A DNA stretch of 60,427 nucleotides from Candidatus Omnitrophota bacterium (GTDB lineage Bacteria > Hinthialibacterota > Hinthialibacteria > OLB16): positions 1 through 60,427 of the forward strand of contig JACKFH010000021.1 of NCBI GenBank assembly GCA_020632575.1. Direction: 5' to 3'. A program made the position numbers and the translations under genes. This document shows, in pieces, positions 17,233 to 24,130 of the stretch. The notes below the pieces were generated by a model, which saw nothing but the letters and a program-made list of their open reading frames with translations, had not been told where the DNA came from and did no database searches. Numbering within the stretch: the first letter of the stretch is position 1; each line of letters opens with the position of its first letter.

Positions 17233-18942
17233 ATGAATTCGCACAATCTCCAGCTCCATCTCGGGGTCAAGACCGACCCCATCCAATACCGTTATTCCTA
17301 TGCGTGGCTCTTTCGCCTCATGGCCGAGGAAGGGATCGAGCATGCCCAGTTGGGGACCTTTTTCGAGATCTACCAACTTCCCGATGAGTTCTTTCACCAA
17401 TTGAGACGTCAAGCGGCCGATTTCGGGATCAAGATCTCAAGCATTTTCACCGCCCACCGTGAACTCGGAGGTTTCTTCCGCGAGGAGCCTGGATTCGTCC
17501 ATGTCGCTCGTAAGAATTTCGCGAGACTCATTCAGATCGGCTCTTTGGTTGGCGCGGATTCGGTGGGCTGCAACCCCGGGGCGGTCCTGAGGGACCGAAT
17601 GGGGACCAAGTCAAACGGTCTCGACAATTATCTGGAGGCCATGAAGGACCTGATGGCCTACGCCCGGCAACATGGGGTCCGGGTGGTCGGGATCGAACCG
17701 ATGTCCTGTTTGGCGGAACCCCCCACCTTGCCGGAGGAGATCCGCGAGATGGGCGAGGCGTTGATGAATCACCACCGTGAGAACTTCCGATCCACCAGTC
17801 GAGTCGGGTATTGTGTCGACATTGCTCATGGTTACGCGGACAGCGAGGGGAAAATTGTCCATGACCATTGGGAGCTCATGGCGGCCGCCCTTCCCTACAC
17901 CACGGAGATCCATCTCAAGAACACCGACTCTCTTTACAACTCGACCTTCGGTTTCACCGATGCTGAGCGTGAACGAGGCATCATCGATATCGAAAAAACC
18001 CGAGATTTTTATTTGGCGCACAGCAAGTCTCTCCCCGTCTCAAATCTGATTGGCTATCTGGAGATCGGGGGCCCCAAGTTGGGACGCGATTATTCGGATT
18101 GCCGGCTCGAGAAGAGCCTGCGCGAGTCGCTGCGATACTTAAAGGAGACTTTCGTCTCCGGAACTTCGGATCATCCTGAGACAATCAAGGCTCCGGTGGA
18201 AATTGTCTCGCGCAATGGATCCGACAGGGCGGTTGTCCAAATCGCCCCCTCGATGATGTGCGCGGATCAACTCCATTTCGAGGAGAGTGTCCGGAGGATG
18301 GAGGCGCATCGGGCGGATCTGCTGCATATCGACATCATGGACGCCGGGTTCGCGCCGAACATGCCACTTGGTTTCGAGGTGGTCAAAGCGCTTCGTCCGA
18401 TCACCGACCTTCCGATCGATGTCCACCTGATGGTGGAGGACAACGACTTTTTTGTCGGGCAGTTCGCGGAGATCGGAGTCGACCTGATATCGGTGCACGC
18501 CGAATCGTGCGTTCATCTCGATCGGACTCTTTCCCACATCCGTTCGCATGGGATCAAAGCAGGGGTTGCGCTGAATCCGCACACACCACTTTCCGCCCTA
18601 GACCATGTCCTTGAGAAACTGGATTTCATTCTCCTGATGACAGTCAACCCAGGGTACGCTGGGCAAAAGTTGGTACCCTCCACCCTGCGGAAGATCGCGG
18701 ACTGCAAAACACTTCTCGAGGATCATGGCCGCGACATCCCGATCGAGGTCGATGGCAATGTCAGTTTCGAAAACATTCCCAAGATGGTGGCCGCCGGAGC
18801 GGACATTCTTGTGGCTGGCACCAGCAGCGTCTTTTCCTCAAAGAACTCTCTTGGAGAGAATTTCATGAAGACCCGGGCCGCGATCGAGATCGGCCTTGAG
18901 GGACGAGAGTCCAATTTGGTCGAAGAGGTGAGGTCTTCATGA
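17233..18942 (+). CDS. Fusion: xylose-isomerase-like TIM barrel + AlsE/Rpe-type epimerase
   Basis: About 569 residues from the ATG at 17233; a TTG at 17215 is an alternative. Residues 1-310 are a sugar isomerase/epimerase TIM barrel with likely metal ligands in VGIEPMS, YCVDIAHG, TEIHLKN and YLEIGGP. Residues 335-560 are a complete ribulose-phosphate 3-epimerase family domain: IAPSMMCAD, LLHIDIMDAGFAPN, IDVHLMV, LMTVNPGYAGQ, IPIEVDGN. SMMCAD and MTVNPGYAGQ resemble AlsE (allulose-6-phosphate 3-epimerase) more than Rpe. Its stop overlaps the next ATG (ATGA), coupling it to the GatD-like dehydrogenase. The substrate is unproven; the fusion itself is unusual. Confidence 0.85.
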   Translation: MNSHNLQLHLGVKTDPIQYRYSYAWLFRLMAEEGIEHAQLGTFFEIYQLPDEFFHQLRRQAADFGIKISSIFTAHRELGGFFREEPGFVHVARKNFARLIQIGSLVGADSVGCNPGAVLRDRMGTKSNGLDNYLEAMKDLMAYARQHGVRVVGIEPMSCLAEPPTLPEEIREMGEALMNHHRENFRSTSRVGYCVDIAHGYADSEGKIVHDHWELMAAALPYTTEIHLKNTDSLYNSTFGFTDAERERGIIDIEKTRDFYLAHSKSLPVSNLIGYLEIGGPKLGRDYSDCRLEKSLRESLRYLKETFVSGTSDHPETIKAPVEIVSRNGSDRAVVQIAPSMMCADQLHFEESVRRMEAHRADLLHIDIMDAGFAPNMPLGFEVVKALRPITDLPIDVHLMVEDNDFFVGQFAEIGVDLISVHAESCVHLDRTLSHIRSHGIKAGVALNPHTPLSALDHVLEKLDFILLMTVNPGYAGQKLVPSTLRKIADCKTLLEDHGRDIPIEVDGNVSFENIPKMVAAGADILVAGTSSVFSSKNSLGENFMKTRAAIEIGLEGRESNLVEEVRSS

Positions 18943-20003
18943 ACTCCCCAGGCACCATGGACGCGCTGGTCCTCCATGGCATTGGCGACGCGCGATTCGA
19001 GAAAGTACCCATCCCCGACCCCGGCGTTGGAGAGGTGCGTGTTCGGATCGGGTTCTGTGGCGTTTGCGGGTCAGATCTTCCGCGCGTTTTCGAGAAAGGG
19101 ACCTATTCGTTTCCGACGGTTTGCGGTCACGAGTTCGCGGGGACTATCGAGGCGATTGGGCAAGAGGTGACAGATTTCAGAGTGGGGGATCGTGTGGCGG
19201 TCTTCCCTCTTCTTTGGTGTGGCAAATGCCCGGCGTGCGAGGAGGGGAAGTATGTCCAATGCCTGGACTACGACTACCTCGGCTCGCGATGCGATGGGGC
19301 CTTCGCGGAATATGTGACCGCACCCACCCAGAATCTTGTCCGAGTTCCCGACCATGTCTCCCTGGAGGAGGCGGCGATGACCGAGCCGGCCGCGGTGGCC
19401 CTGCATGCGGTTCGTCGGGGAGGGGGGACAAGCATTGGCGAGACTGTGGCGATTTTCGGCGCGGGACCGATCGGACTCATGGTCGCTCAGTGGACTCGAG
19501 CACTCGGCGCCTCGCAAGTCATTCTTTTCGATGTCCAAAAAGAGAAGATTGAACAGGCGAAGAAAATTGGGTTCGAATTAACTTTCAACGCCGCGGAAAA
19601 AGATCCGGTGGAAAGGACCCTGGAACTCACCGACGGCCACGGCGCCGATTTGGCGATCGAGGGGGCGGGGGTTCCCACGACCATGGTTCAGGCGCTCACA
19701 GTCGCCCGGCGAGGAGGCCGTGTGGTGCTGATGGGCAATCCCTCGAAAGATGTCACCCTGCCGGCGTCATTGATCTCTCAGGTGATGCGACGAGAGGTGC
19801 AGATTTTTGGAACCTGGAACTCGGATTATAGCGCCTATGGCAACCATGACGATTGGGGGGATGTGCTCCTGGCCATGGAGGAGGGCGTCCTCGACCTGAA
19901 GCCGCTCATCACGCACAAGGTTGCGCTCTCCGAAGCCTTTGAAACGCTCAAGAGAATGAGAGAACAACAGGGCTTCTTCTCAAAGGTTCTGGTGCATCCC
20001 TGA
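18939..20003 (+). CDS. Zinc alcohol dehydrogenase, GatD-like (galactitol-1-phosphate 5-dehydrogenase type)
   Basis: 354 residues. A medium-chain zinc dehydrogenase: catalytic zinc site CGVCGSD and GHEFAG, structural four-cysteine lobe CGKCPACEEGKYVQC, and NAD-binding AIFGAGPIGLMVAQ. The segments SDLPRVFEKGTYSFP and AVFPLLWCGKCP are typical of the GatD/sorbitol-phosphate branch. It probably interconverts a polyol (phosphate) and a ketose (phosphate), supplying or using the product of the preceding fused epimerase, to which it is translationally coupled by 4 nt. The exact substrate cannot be read from sequence. Confidence 0.88.
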   Translation: MNSPGTMDALVLHGIGDARFEKVPIPDPGVGEVRVRIGFCGVCGSDLPRVFEKGTYSFPTVCGHEFAGTIEAIGQEVTDFRVGDRVAVFPLLWCGKCPACEEGKYVQCLDYDYLGSRCDGAFAEYVTAPTQNLVRVPDHVSLEEAAMTEPAAVALHAVRRGGGTSIGETVAIFGAGPIGLMVAQWTRALGASQVILFDVQKEKIEQAKKIGFELTFNAAEKDPVERTLELTDGHGADLAIEGAGVPTTMVQALTVARRGGRVVLMGNPSKDVTLPASLISQVMRREVQIFGTWNSDYSAYGNHDDWGDVLLAMEEGVLDLKPLITHKVALSEAFETLKRMREQQGFFSKVLVHP

Positions 20004-20007
20004 AGCC

Positions 20008-21198
20008 TTAATCCGTGGCGCTTGGCAGGGTCTCGGCATAACCCAGTTGGTTGAGGAGATCGAACGGAGGCTCTTTCCCGCCCTCGCGGGAAGTGAAGAA
20101 GTTGAAGAGGTAAATGCCATCCGGATGTTTCTCCCAAAGGGGTCGGGCGATCTCCAAGAATTTCTCCCGTGTCGGCTCGACTTCGATCGAGGCGTAGAGG
20201 GGGTACCCCTCGGGAACGATCTTTCGGAATTCATCGATCGGAAGGGTGTAGTCGTTTCGCAGGTAGTGCGAGACCACCATGAAATCGAGCAGTCCCTCCT
20301 TGGCCCAGGTCTCCGGGTCGAGGCCGATTCCGAGGTTCTGCTCCGGTTTGGCGAGGATGCGCGCGGAGAGGAGAAGCGGACGATCTCTTTCCTTCGAGAC
20401 CTCGTCGATCATCTTCCGGACCTCCCTTAACCAATCAGTCATGGTCCCGATATGTTCCTTTTCCTCCCCCTGTTTGAAATAGATGGGGAAGCGCTGGAAA
20501 TCGATCTCGATCCCATCCGCTTGCGGGTATCGCTCGGCGCACTCCTGAAGTTGCGCTAAAGCATATTCCCGAACCTCGGGGATGGCGAAATTGAGAGCGC
20601 CCCAAAACCAGCTGGCAACAATCGGATGAACCCTCGGACCGATGATTTCCTGGTAGAGTTCGCCGACCTCGTCACCCTCCTCTCCAACTCGCCAGTCCGG
20701 ATGCTCCCGCCAAAAATCGGTGAGCAACAGACTTTCGGGCTCTTGAACATTGTGGATCTCATTGAGACGGAACGAGATAAAAGTTTCCAGCCCTTTGTCC
20801 TTGGCCCGGTCGAGGATCACGCCGAAAGGATCCTGGCCCTGAGAGACGAGACCGCGAAGATTGAGGATGGCGCGTTCCATCGAGGATTCTTTTTCAGGGC
20901 CGATCTCCTGGATCTTCTCCTCCTGCTCCTCGGTGGCGTTGTAACCGATCATGCCGGTCACCTCGCTGGGGAAGAGGAGGGGTTGGCCATAGTTGGGGGA
21001 GACAAAGAAGGAGGTGACACTGGTTCCGACCACCTCATCGACATAGGAGTAGACATCCTCCGGAGACATGGGCGGTTCCTTGTAGATAAACATGTTGCCG
21101 CCATCCGAGTTGTAGATGAACCGATGCTTGGGCGGGTCGCCGGCGAACGCGGAATGGGTGAGCGCGAAGAGAAGGGTTGCGGCTAATAGTTTGTTCAT
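20008..21198 (-). CDS. Secreted glycosyl hydrolase-like protein (GHL10-type TIM barrel)
   Basis: 396 residues from the ATG at 21198, chosen because GGAGGAG stands just upstream and a signal peptide follows at once (MNKLLAATLLFALTHSAFAG). A longer in-frame start at 21237 would bury the signal. The body resembles glycosyl-hydrolase-like family 10 proteins: ETFISFRLNEIHN, DGIEIDFQRFPIYF with paired acidic residues, LLLSARILAKPEQN, DFMVVSHYLRNDY and YLFNFFTSR. The likely role is in cell-wall or polysaccharide turnover. It is convergent with the GatD-like gene, with only 4 bp between stops. Confidence 0.75.
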   Translation of the reverse strand: MNKLLAATLLFALTHSAFAGDPPKHRFIYNSDGGNMFIYKEPPMSPEDVYSYVDEVVGTSVTSFFVSPNYGQPLLFPSEVTGMIGYNATEEQEEKIQEIGPEKESSMERAILNLRGLVSQGQDPFGVILDRAKDKGLETFISFRLNEIHNVQEPESLLLTDFWREHPDWRVGEEGDEVGELYQEIIGPRVHPIVASWFWGALNFAIPEVREYALAQLQECAERYPQADGIEIDFQRFPIYFKQGEEKEHIGTMTDWLREVRKMIDEVSKERDRPLLLSARILAKPEQNLGIGLDPETWAKEGLLDFMVVSHYLRNDYTLPIDEFRKIVPEGYPLYASIEVEPTREKFLEIARPLWEKHPDGIYLFNFFTSREGGKEPPFDLLNQLGYAETLPSATD

Positions 21199-21328
21199 TC
21201 GAGAACTCCTCCATGTGAGAAACTCCGATGAAGCCAACCATAACGAGAATAGCGTGTCGAATCACCCCGAAGGCCATAAAAAAGCCGAGGGGGTTCTCAC
21301 CTCACCTGTCATTCCGACCGCCCACCAC

Positions 21329-21648
21329 CTGTCATTCCGACCGATAGGGAGGAATCTGATGGGTGCAAAGAACCCCTATCGATCTCTTCCAGCGTCGATC
21401 GGTGTGAGTCTGTTTCAACAGACTTCGATGTGTGTAGCCACCGAATTGATTCGGTGGCGGGGCGCGGGGGTGTTTGAAACTTTGCCGGTATGATCCACCT
21501 TGGATGAAGTGACGGGGGCCGCGACGGATTCAAATCCGTCGCTACGCACATCGAAGTCCGTTGAAACGGACTCTGGCTCCAATTGAATCGGTGGGTGAAT
21601 TCAAAGTTGGTGCATCGATCGGATTTCTCGCGGGGCTCGAAATGACAC
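21329..21648. repeat. MITE-like palindromic element, copy 2
   Basis: About 320 bp. The left end reads CTGTCATTCCGACCGATAGG. The right end, read inward on the opposite strand, starts GTGTCATTTCGAGCCCCGCG, so its termini are related but diverged, unlike copy 1. Internal sub-palindromes: GTCTGTTTCAACAGAC and CACCGAATTGATTCGGTG on the left; CGACGGATTCAAATCCGTCG and AGTCCGTTGAAACGGACT on the right. Arms correspond to each other as inverted copies. A 15-bp truncated end (CTGTCATTCCGACCG) precedes it at 21306-21320. Confidence 0.8.
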
Positions 21649-21680
21649 GGAGGGAGATTTCTCGGAAGAGGAGAGGAAAC

Positions 21681-21714
21681 AAAAAAAGCCGAGGGATCTC
21701 TCCCGCGGCTTTTC
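21681..21714 (-). terminator. Terminator downstream of a PEP-CTERM gene
   Basis: AAAAGCCG and CGGCTTTT arms with A/T runs on both sides. A similar unit follows the next PEP-CTERM gene (22752-22786), and a half copy lies at 21277-21290. Confidence 0.6.
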
Positions 21715-21745
21715 ATCCGTTAATGCAAATCCCGCTCTTCGATCC

Positions 21746-21770
21746 GTCATTCCCGCGCAGGCGGGAATCC
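21746..21770. repeat. REP-like element (GTCATTCCCGCGCAGGCGGG type)
   Basis: A short palindrome with the widespread signature GTCATTCCCGC...GCGGGAATCC. It lies 10 bp beyond the PEP-CTERM stop codon. Related units: 22790-22812, 23983-24007 and, inverted, 24027-24051. Confidence 0.7.
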
Positions 21771-21780
21771 ATTCAAACTC

Positions 21781-22368
21781 TCAAACTACCCGCCGCCGCT
21801 TGGCGATCAGCCCCGCCGCGCCCATGCCGAGAAGGGCCATCGTCGTGGGTTCGGGGATTTCCTTGTGTTCGAAAGACAAAGTCTGAATGGCAGTATAACC
21901 ACCGACGCCATCGAAACCCGTCCCGGAATCATTGAGGAATTCCACTCGTGCAATGTCGACAGTCGTGACGATGCTACCGGTGGCTGACCCGCCGATCGAG
22001 ACAGTATCAAGAACATTGTTTAGTGCATCGTACGCGGTGGCCGTAACAGGGTTATCTATGATGGTAGAAAACATCACGCAATTAATCGGCCCGAGGAAAG
22101 TGGCGATAATCGATTCGTTATTATTAAATGTATTGAATAATCCTCTTCCTGCGGTATCGGTACTAGGAGTAAAACTGTCGATGATCGGTCCGGGAACACT
22201 AGGCTCCAGAATCTGATCCAACGAGAATACAACTCCGGAATACTGATTGGTGATCACCGTTGAAATACCGTAGGTGCCGTCCGAAAAGTCAATCATCGTC
22301 GCCCCCGCCGGAGCGGAGCACAGGGAAACCAAAACCACGACACACAAACCCACTGCTAGTTGCTTCAT
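21781..22368 (-). CDS. PEP-CTERM sorted exoprotein
   Basis: 195 residues from the ATG at 22368, chosen because GGAGGAT stands 6 nt upstream and the signal peptide begins there (MKQLAVGLCVVVLVSLCSAP). The body is beta-rich (DFSDGTYGISTVITNQYSGV, VFSLDQILEPSVPG; typical of PEP-CTERM lectin-like folds). The C-terminus is PEPTT, a Gly/Ala/Leu helix and AKRRRVV. Signal peptide, PEP-CTERM tail, leader and promoter sequence all match the neighbouring gene at 22825, while the bodies differ. Confidence 0.87.
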   Translation of the reverse strand: MKQLAVGLCVVVLVSLCSAPAGATMIDFSDGTYGISTVITNQYSGVVFSLDQILEPSVPGPIIDSFTPSTDTAGRGLFNTFNNNESIIATFLGPINCVMFSTIIDNPVTATAYDALNNVLDTVSIGGSATGSIVTTVDIARVEFLNDSGTGFDGVGGYTAIQTLSFEHKEIPEPTTMALLGMGAAGLIAKRRRVV

Positions 22369-22430
22369 ATTAGATCCTCCAAGCGGGGTCGCCGCTTCTT
22401 CCCCAAACGAAGCCACATCGACAGCTCACG
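22369..22430 (-). promoter_or_regulatory. Conserved 5' leader of PEP-CTERM gene, copy 1
   Basis: Reading towards the ATG, the leader shares with 23461-23401 a pattern CGTGA..TGTCG..GTGGCT.C...TGGG.A, then AAGCGG.GACCCCGCTT and GGAGGAT. AAGCGG...CCGCTT forms a hairpin directly before the Shine-Dalgarno sequence. A TTGACA inside the shared context AGTTTTTRCTTGACA lies at 22580-22575, suggesting an untranslated region of about 180 nt. No known riboswitch could be assigned. Confidence 0.45.
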
Positions 22431-22751
22431 ACAAAATAGTCCGTGCATCCGCGATGGGGCGGTGGATGGGAATCTCAATTCTTCTAGCTGCAGCAATTCA
22501 CAACAGAACGTAGCCAAAAAGGCAATCAAAGCAGCGCAAAGCAATTAGGGTATCGAAGCATGGCGCAACAAGTCTGTCAAGCAAAAACTTTTTTTCTTCT
22601 TTCTCTTTTCTTTGTGATTAACGAGGCGCTCCAAGCGATACTATCCCGGGGAAAACCCTCCGGGACTGAGATTTCAATCCTTTCAGTGGTTCTTGTCTGT
22701 TTAGCTCTGATGGTAATAACCCGGCGTGGGCTCTGATCGCTTCCATTAATT

Positions 22752-22786
22752 AAAAAAAGCCGAAGGATCCCTCCCTCGGCTTTTTT
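22752..22786. terminator. Bidirectional-looking terminator
   Basis: AAAAAAAGCCGA, 12-nt loop, TCGGCTTTTTT. It serves the PEP-CTERM gene ending at 22825 on the minus strand. Confidence 0.75.
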
Positions 22787-22789
22787 ATC

Positions 22790-22812
22790 GTCATTCCCGC
22801 GCAGGAGAGAAT
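22790..22812. repeat. REP-like element, degenerate
   Basis: GTCATTCCCGCGCAGGAGAG followed by AATCC: the same family as 21746-21770 with one arm altered (GGAGAGA for GGCGGGA). It lies between the terminator and the PEP-CTERM stop. Confidence 0.6.
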
Positions 22813-22824
22813 CCAATCAAACCC

Positions 22825-23400
22825 TCAAACCACCCGCCGCCGTTTGGCGATCAGCCCCGCCGCGCCGGTGGCGAGGAGCGCCATGGTGGTGGGCTCGGGG
22901 ATGTCGTGGGTGGTTTCCAGGTTGATGGTTAGAGTATCTCCGTTCTCCCAATCCGATCCTGAGAGGTCCACAAAAACGTCTGATCCAGTCGGATTATTGG
23001 TGAAAGAAACGGGATTCGTAGCCAAGCTTGTGATACCGTTATTCACAAACGAGACACCTGTGATGATTCCCGGCACGCCAACCCAGTCCAGGTCGACAAT
23101 TGAGACAGTGATAGGGCCGCCAAAAAATATGCCGCTAGTAATATCAAAGTCCTCAAATGCAATGATGATGGAACTTTCTTCGACATTTACGCGGATAAAG
23201 TCATTATCCGAGAATACTAGAAAACTGACGAGGTCACCGTCACCGGCTTCTACAATCACACTTTCCGGTCCCAAATCCTTATTATCACCCGGGGAGGTAT
23301 AACTGACAAAAACCTCATCCCCAATCAAAGTCGCTCCCGCCGGGGCCGCAAACAGGGATGCCAAAACGACCAAACACAAACCGACTCCAAACTTCTTCAT
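22825..23400 (-). CDS. PEP-CTERM sorted exoprotein
   Basis: 191 residues from the ATG at 23400 (GGAGGATTC just upstream; signal peptide MKKFGVGLCLVVLASLFAAP). The body is beta-rich and acidic with no named family (DEVFVSYTSPGDNKDLGPES, IFFGGPITVSIVDLDWVG). It ends with PEPTT, a helix and AKRRRVV. The extreme N- and C-termini are nearly the same as in the gene at 21781, but the middle is unrelated at sight. Confidence 0.87.
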   Translation of the reverse strand: MKKFGVGLCLVVLASLFAAPAGATLIGDEVFVSYTSPGDNKDLGPESVIVEAGDGDLVSFLVFSDNDFIRVNVEESSIIIAFEDFDITSGIFFGGPITVSIVDLDWVGVPGIITGVSFVNNGITSLATNPVSFTNNPTGSDVFVDLSGSDWENGDTLTINLETTHDIPEPTTMALLATGAAGLIAKRRRVV

Positions 23401-23461
23401 GATGAATCCTCCAAGCGGGGTCACCGCTTCGTTCCCAGGTGGAGCCACGCGACATATCACG
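23401..23461 (-). promoter_or_regulatory. Conserved 5' leader of PEP-CTERM gene, copy 2
   Basis: Partner of the leader at 22369-22430. The shared hairpin AAGCGG-TGAC-CCCGCTT lies immediately before GGAGGAT. The mapped promoter at 23603-23575 implies about 165 nt of untranslated leader, long for a structural gene. Confidence 0.45.
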
Positions 23462-23574
23462 GGAAAAACAGCCCGCGATTAGGCGATACGCCAACGGCTG
23501 AGACTTTCAAATCATTTCGTTCTTACGGAATAAAAAAGCAAGCAAGCAAAACAAGTCAGGCTAAGCAGGCAACC

Positions 23575-23603
23575 AAATTAACCGAGAGTTGAGAGGGTGT
23601 CAA
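23575..23603 (-). promoter_or_regulatory. Sigma-70 promoter of a PEP-CTERM gene
   Basis: Minus strand: TTGACA (23603-23598), 17-bp spacer, TAATTT (23580-23575). Preceded by AGTTTTTAC, which is also found before the TTGACA of the sister gene. Confidence 0.6.
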
Positions 23604-23630
23604 GTAAAAACTCTCCCCCCCCTCTCTCTC

Positions 23631-23952
23631 CTGTCATTCCGACCGTTAGGGAGGAATCTGGTTCGAGCAAATATCCATGTCGTTTTTCTCTCGTTTTGAT
23701 CGAAATGAGTCTGTTTTAACAGACGGCTCTTTGCGTAGCCACCGAATTGATTCGGTGACGGGGTGGGCCGGCGGTGAAAAACTCTGTCGCTTTGATTCGC
23801 CCTTGATAAAGCTGACGGGGGTCCGCGACGGAATAAATTCCGTCGCTACGCAAAGAGGCGTCCGTTGAAACGGACTCGGGCTCCGATTGAAACGGTTGGT
23901 GGGTTTGAAGTTGGTGGATCGATCGGATTTCTCGCGGTGCTCGAAATGACAG
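23631..23952. repeat. MITE-like palindromic element, copy 3
   Basis: 322 bp, bounded by CTGTCATT and AATGACAG. Left arm: GTCTGTTTTAACAGAC, then GTAGCCACCGAATTGATTCG. Right arm: CGACGGAATAAATTCCGTCG, then GTCCGTTGAAACGGAC and the terminal CGATCGGATTTCTCGCGG type end. Close in layout to copy 2. No ORF inside is convincing. Confidence 0.8.
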
Positions 23953-23982
23953 GAATTGAACACTTCAAAAAGTTTGATCTGC

Positions 23983-24051
23983 GTCATTCCTGCGGAGGCA
24001 GGAATCCAGAGAGAGTTCCCAGATCTGGATACCCGCCTTCGCGGGTATGAC
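23983..24051. repeat. Pair of REP-like elements in opposite orientation
   Basis: GTCATTCCTGCGGAGGCAGG at 23983 onward and, inverted, GGATACCCGCCTTCGCGGGT then ATGAC ending at 24051. The two are variants of the same unit, with stem bases changed in a compensating way (CCTGC/GCAGG versus CCCGC/GCGGG). They lie 80 bp before the fucosidase gene. Confidence 0.65.
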
Positions 24052-24130
24052 GGTCTTCGACACCCGCTTCCATTTCTGACGAGAAACCTTACCTTTTGGG
24101 GTGCACCGATCACTTTGGAGGTTGTTTGTC

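Noticed and set aside
21329..23952. Repeated palindromes considered as a CRISPR array
   Set aside because: No regular spacing, no unique spacers and no cas genes; the layout is nested inverted repeats.
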